Shown here: piece by piece, positions 62,301 through 64,000 of the stretch
How positions within the stretch are numbered: the first letter of the stretch is position 1
Layout: each line of letters begins with the position of its first letter
Source: Eutypa lata
Taxonomy: Eukaryota; Ascomycota; Sordariomycetes; Xylariales; Diatrypaceae
NCBI GenBank assembly: GCA_022661535.1
Contig: JAKULF010000011.1
Coordinates: forward strand, 186,001-250,000
DNA length: 64,000 bases
Direction of reading: 5' to 3'
The notes under the pieces: generated by a model
Databases searched by the model: none
What the model was told of the DNA's origin: nothing
What the model saw: only the letters and a program-made list of their open reading frames with translations
Made by a program: the position numbers and the translations under genes

Positions 62301-63105
62301 AGATAATGTTGACGTAATAGCGAGGCTTATGTCTACTTTCAACTTCCAACAGTTCGGCTTCAAGGGTAACATTGGGGGTGAATGCATCCACGGGCCTTTC
62401 ATAACACTCCAACAGTTGCTTCTACAGATCGATCCATCGGTCTGTTTCGACGTCGAACTTAGTAGGACACAAAAAACCAAGCAATGCCTAATGACCGTTT
62501 TTTATGATGCTGATACTCTTCACAGAATACCCGATGCTCTTTGAGGCTCGCGATTTCAACATGGACACGTTCACTATGGAGCTAAACCTTTACCTCGACA
62601 CAATCCTTGCAGTTGTGTACAAGTATGGCGGGAGCAGGCCAATCTTCTTTTCCTCCTTCAGTCCGGAGCTCTGCATTCTCCTTGCCACAAAGCAGCAAAT
62701 ATATCCGGTGTTGTTTCTTACCGAATCTGGGTATATCCCGACACGGGACATCCGAGCCATATCTTTCCAAGAAGCCGTGAGGTTCGCCAAGAAATGGAAT
62801 CTGGAGGGGGTGGTGGTACGCTCACAGCCATTCGTAGCATCCCCAATGTTAGTTGGTCTGGTAAAGAGCTCAGGGCTGGTTTGTGCCTCATGGGGAGACC
62901 TCAATAACGACCCACAGTGTGCAAAGGTGCGGAATCCTCCTTTAGCCTTTATTACTTCGTTTGTGGCTATTGATCATTTCTCCATCGTCTCCATCCGTCG
63001 CGAAATATGTGACTAACTTGCCACATATAGATACAAGCAGATGCTAAACTGGATGTAATTATTACGGACAAGGTCGGAGACATTGTTAAAGCACTGGACC
63101 GTTGA
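59379..63105 (+). CDS. GDE1-like glycerophosphodiester phosphodiesterase (SPX-ankyrin-GDPD)
   Basis: Nine exons: 59379-59484, 59552-61666, 61725-61783, 61840-61881, 61940-61943, 62009-62109, 62173-62461, 62526-62926, 63031-63105; 3192 nt, 1063 residues. The order is SPX (residues 1-~180, MRFGRNFPWHQLPKWADFY), ankyrin repeats (~300-510, DSLGRLALHYAAQHG, GRTPLMVASIYEHTNVVEIL), a beta-rich module (~550-720), and a GDPD catalytic domain (~735-1063). GDPD landmarks are all present: HRGLGQN, GENTM, E-L-D-V-Q, VVYHDF, FDVELKYP and FFSSFSPELCILL. Yeast Gde1 cleaves glycerophosphocholine to choline and glycerol-3-phosphate for phosphate supply. Exon 5 is only 4 nt, and intron 1 uses a GC donor. SPX lysines are largely replaced, so phosphate sensing may be lost while catalysis is kept. 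Confidence 0.85.
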
Positions 63106-63308
63106 ACAGACCGGCCGGCTCTTGGAAGAATAGCTAAGGATAAGAGGGATGGGATTGTGGCTTCGGGTGGAGAGGATAGTAGACACAGTCAATTTCATTT
63201 ATTGTTATGCCTAATTAGTACTTAACGGGCTTTAAAGATTTAAAGATGTTAAATATTCGGCTACGTTCGTCGTACACTAAGTAGTTCAAGACGGAATCTC
63301 CACGTTCA

Positions 63309-64000
63309 TCAGTTATACACCATCTGCTCGCCGTTCGCCCTCGAAGCCGCAAAGCATGTCTCCACTAGATCGGCGGCATCCTTTCCTGGCACCCGCGGCT
63401 CTAAGCGGATCTTGTATGCGTGCGGGTGACAGGTCTGCTGGGTGGTATCTGCGTTATACCTAATGTAGTGCGCGTCCAGGAGGGATCCATCTGCTGCGGG
63501 AAGAACCTTGAAGTGCAACAGCAATCGAGAAAACGAGACGTAGAGTAGCCTGTGCGAGATGGCAATAGCTGGGCAAGCTCGCAAACCAGCCCCGAAAGAG
63601 AAATGGTAGGGTGGCCCTATAGGCCGCTTCTCGTCGAGCCAGCGTTCCGGTTTGAAGATGTCGGCGTCTTCGCCGTAGTAGCTCTTGTCTGTAAAGGAGG
63701 CACCAATGAGTCAATGAGTTGTTAAGCATCATGATATGTATAAACAATAATATTTTAGGTTGCTGCTGAATAAGCGGCTTAGGGGGTTTATGGACACTTG
63801 CTATAGTATAAAACAACCAAATATAAAGACAGAGCTTACCGTGGTTGATGGCTTGAACGTTCATATACACAGAGACACCTTTCGGTATCGTTATTCCGTT
63901 CCACTGAAATTCCTTCATCGTCTGCCTAGGTGGCGGTAATTGCATAGCAGCGAAGTATCGGAGCATTTCTTTGTACAGGGCAACGGTATACTCGCTCTTT
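63309..64000 (-). CDS. Cytochrome P450, C-terminal part (5' end outside window)
   Basis: Two exons on the complement, 63840-64000 (continuing off the window) and 63309-63688, joined at CAC-G/AC. Landmarks are the K-helix ExxR (YKEMLRYF), the PERF-type motif FKPERWLDE, and the heme-binding loop FSFGAGLRACPA with its axial Cys. The residue two after the Cys is Ala rather than the usual Gly. The text between (PRQTMKEFQWNGITIPKGVSVYMN) resembles CYP504-type phenylacetate hydroxylases, but family assignment is tentative without the N-terminal half. These are ER-anchored haem monooxygenases. The gene is convergent with the GDE1-like gene, only about 200 bp away. Confidence 0.9.

Overview
This is a stretch of a filamentous ascomycete (Pezizomycotina) genome, most likely a sordariomycete. 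The evidence is short GT-AG introns (mostly 50-120 nt) with CTNA-type branch sites, a fungal P-type H+-ATPase whose sequence closely matches the Neurospora type, Zn2Cys6, SPX-ankyrin-GDPD and NB-ARC/TPR genes, and large intergenic spaces full of TACC/TAGG tetranucleotide runs. I assembled the gene models by hand from reading frames, splice sites and protein-family similarity recalled from knowledge. No database search was run. Most models close with a total coding length divisible by three, which is an internal check on the splice choices.

Layout. 1-246: 3' end of a Fe/Mn superoxide dismutase (+). 1.7-4.0 kb: DCAF4-like WD40 protein (-). 4.7-7.7 kb: plasma-membrane H+-ATPase PMA1 (-). 7.7-18.9 kb: an 11-kb stretch with no convincing gene apart from one orphan frame near 17 kb. 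18.95-20.2 kb: secreted Cys-rich, Ser/Thr-rich protein (-). 21.7-22.8 kb: Yhm2-type mitochondrial citrate/oxoglutarate carrier (-). 24.6-26.2 kb: mitochondrial citrate synthase (-). 28.6-31.3 kb: Nrd1/Seb1-like CID-RRM transcription termination factor (+). 34.0-34.4 kb: small ABM-type monooxygenase (+). 39.5-42.7 kb: Zn2Cys6 transcription factor (+). 46.0-49.0 kb: protein with a centrosomin N-terminal motif (+). 50.3-52.6 kb: 11-exon Dal5-type MFS transporter (+). 53.3-56.9 kb: NLR-like protein with hydrolase-like, NB-ARC and TPR parts (+). 58.2-58.6 kb: orphan coding fragment (+). 59.4-63.1 kb: GDE1-like SPX-ankyrin-GDPD glycerophosphodiesterase (+). 63.3-64.0 kb: 3' part of a cytochrome P450 (-), running off the window.

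Working together. The citrate synthase and the citrate/oxoglutarate carrier are consecutive genes on the same strand and act on the same metabolite. The left half is housekeeping (SOD, H+-ATPase, citrate metabolism, RNA termination). The right half (50-64 kb) is more accessory: transporter, NLR, phosphodiester scavenging, P450. There is no backbone enzyme for a secondary-metabolite cluster.

The most unusual observations are: a predicted 4-nt micro-exon that alone restores both the frame and the metal-binding E-x-D motif of the GDE1-like enzyme; a GC-AG intron in the same gene; an SPX domain whose inositol-phosphate-binding lysines are replaced; an NLR in which both the hydrolase nucleophile and the Walker A Ser/Thr are missing; and a 22-nt micro-exon in the MFS transporter.
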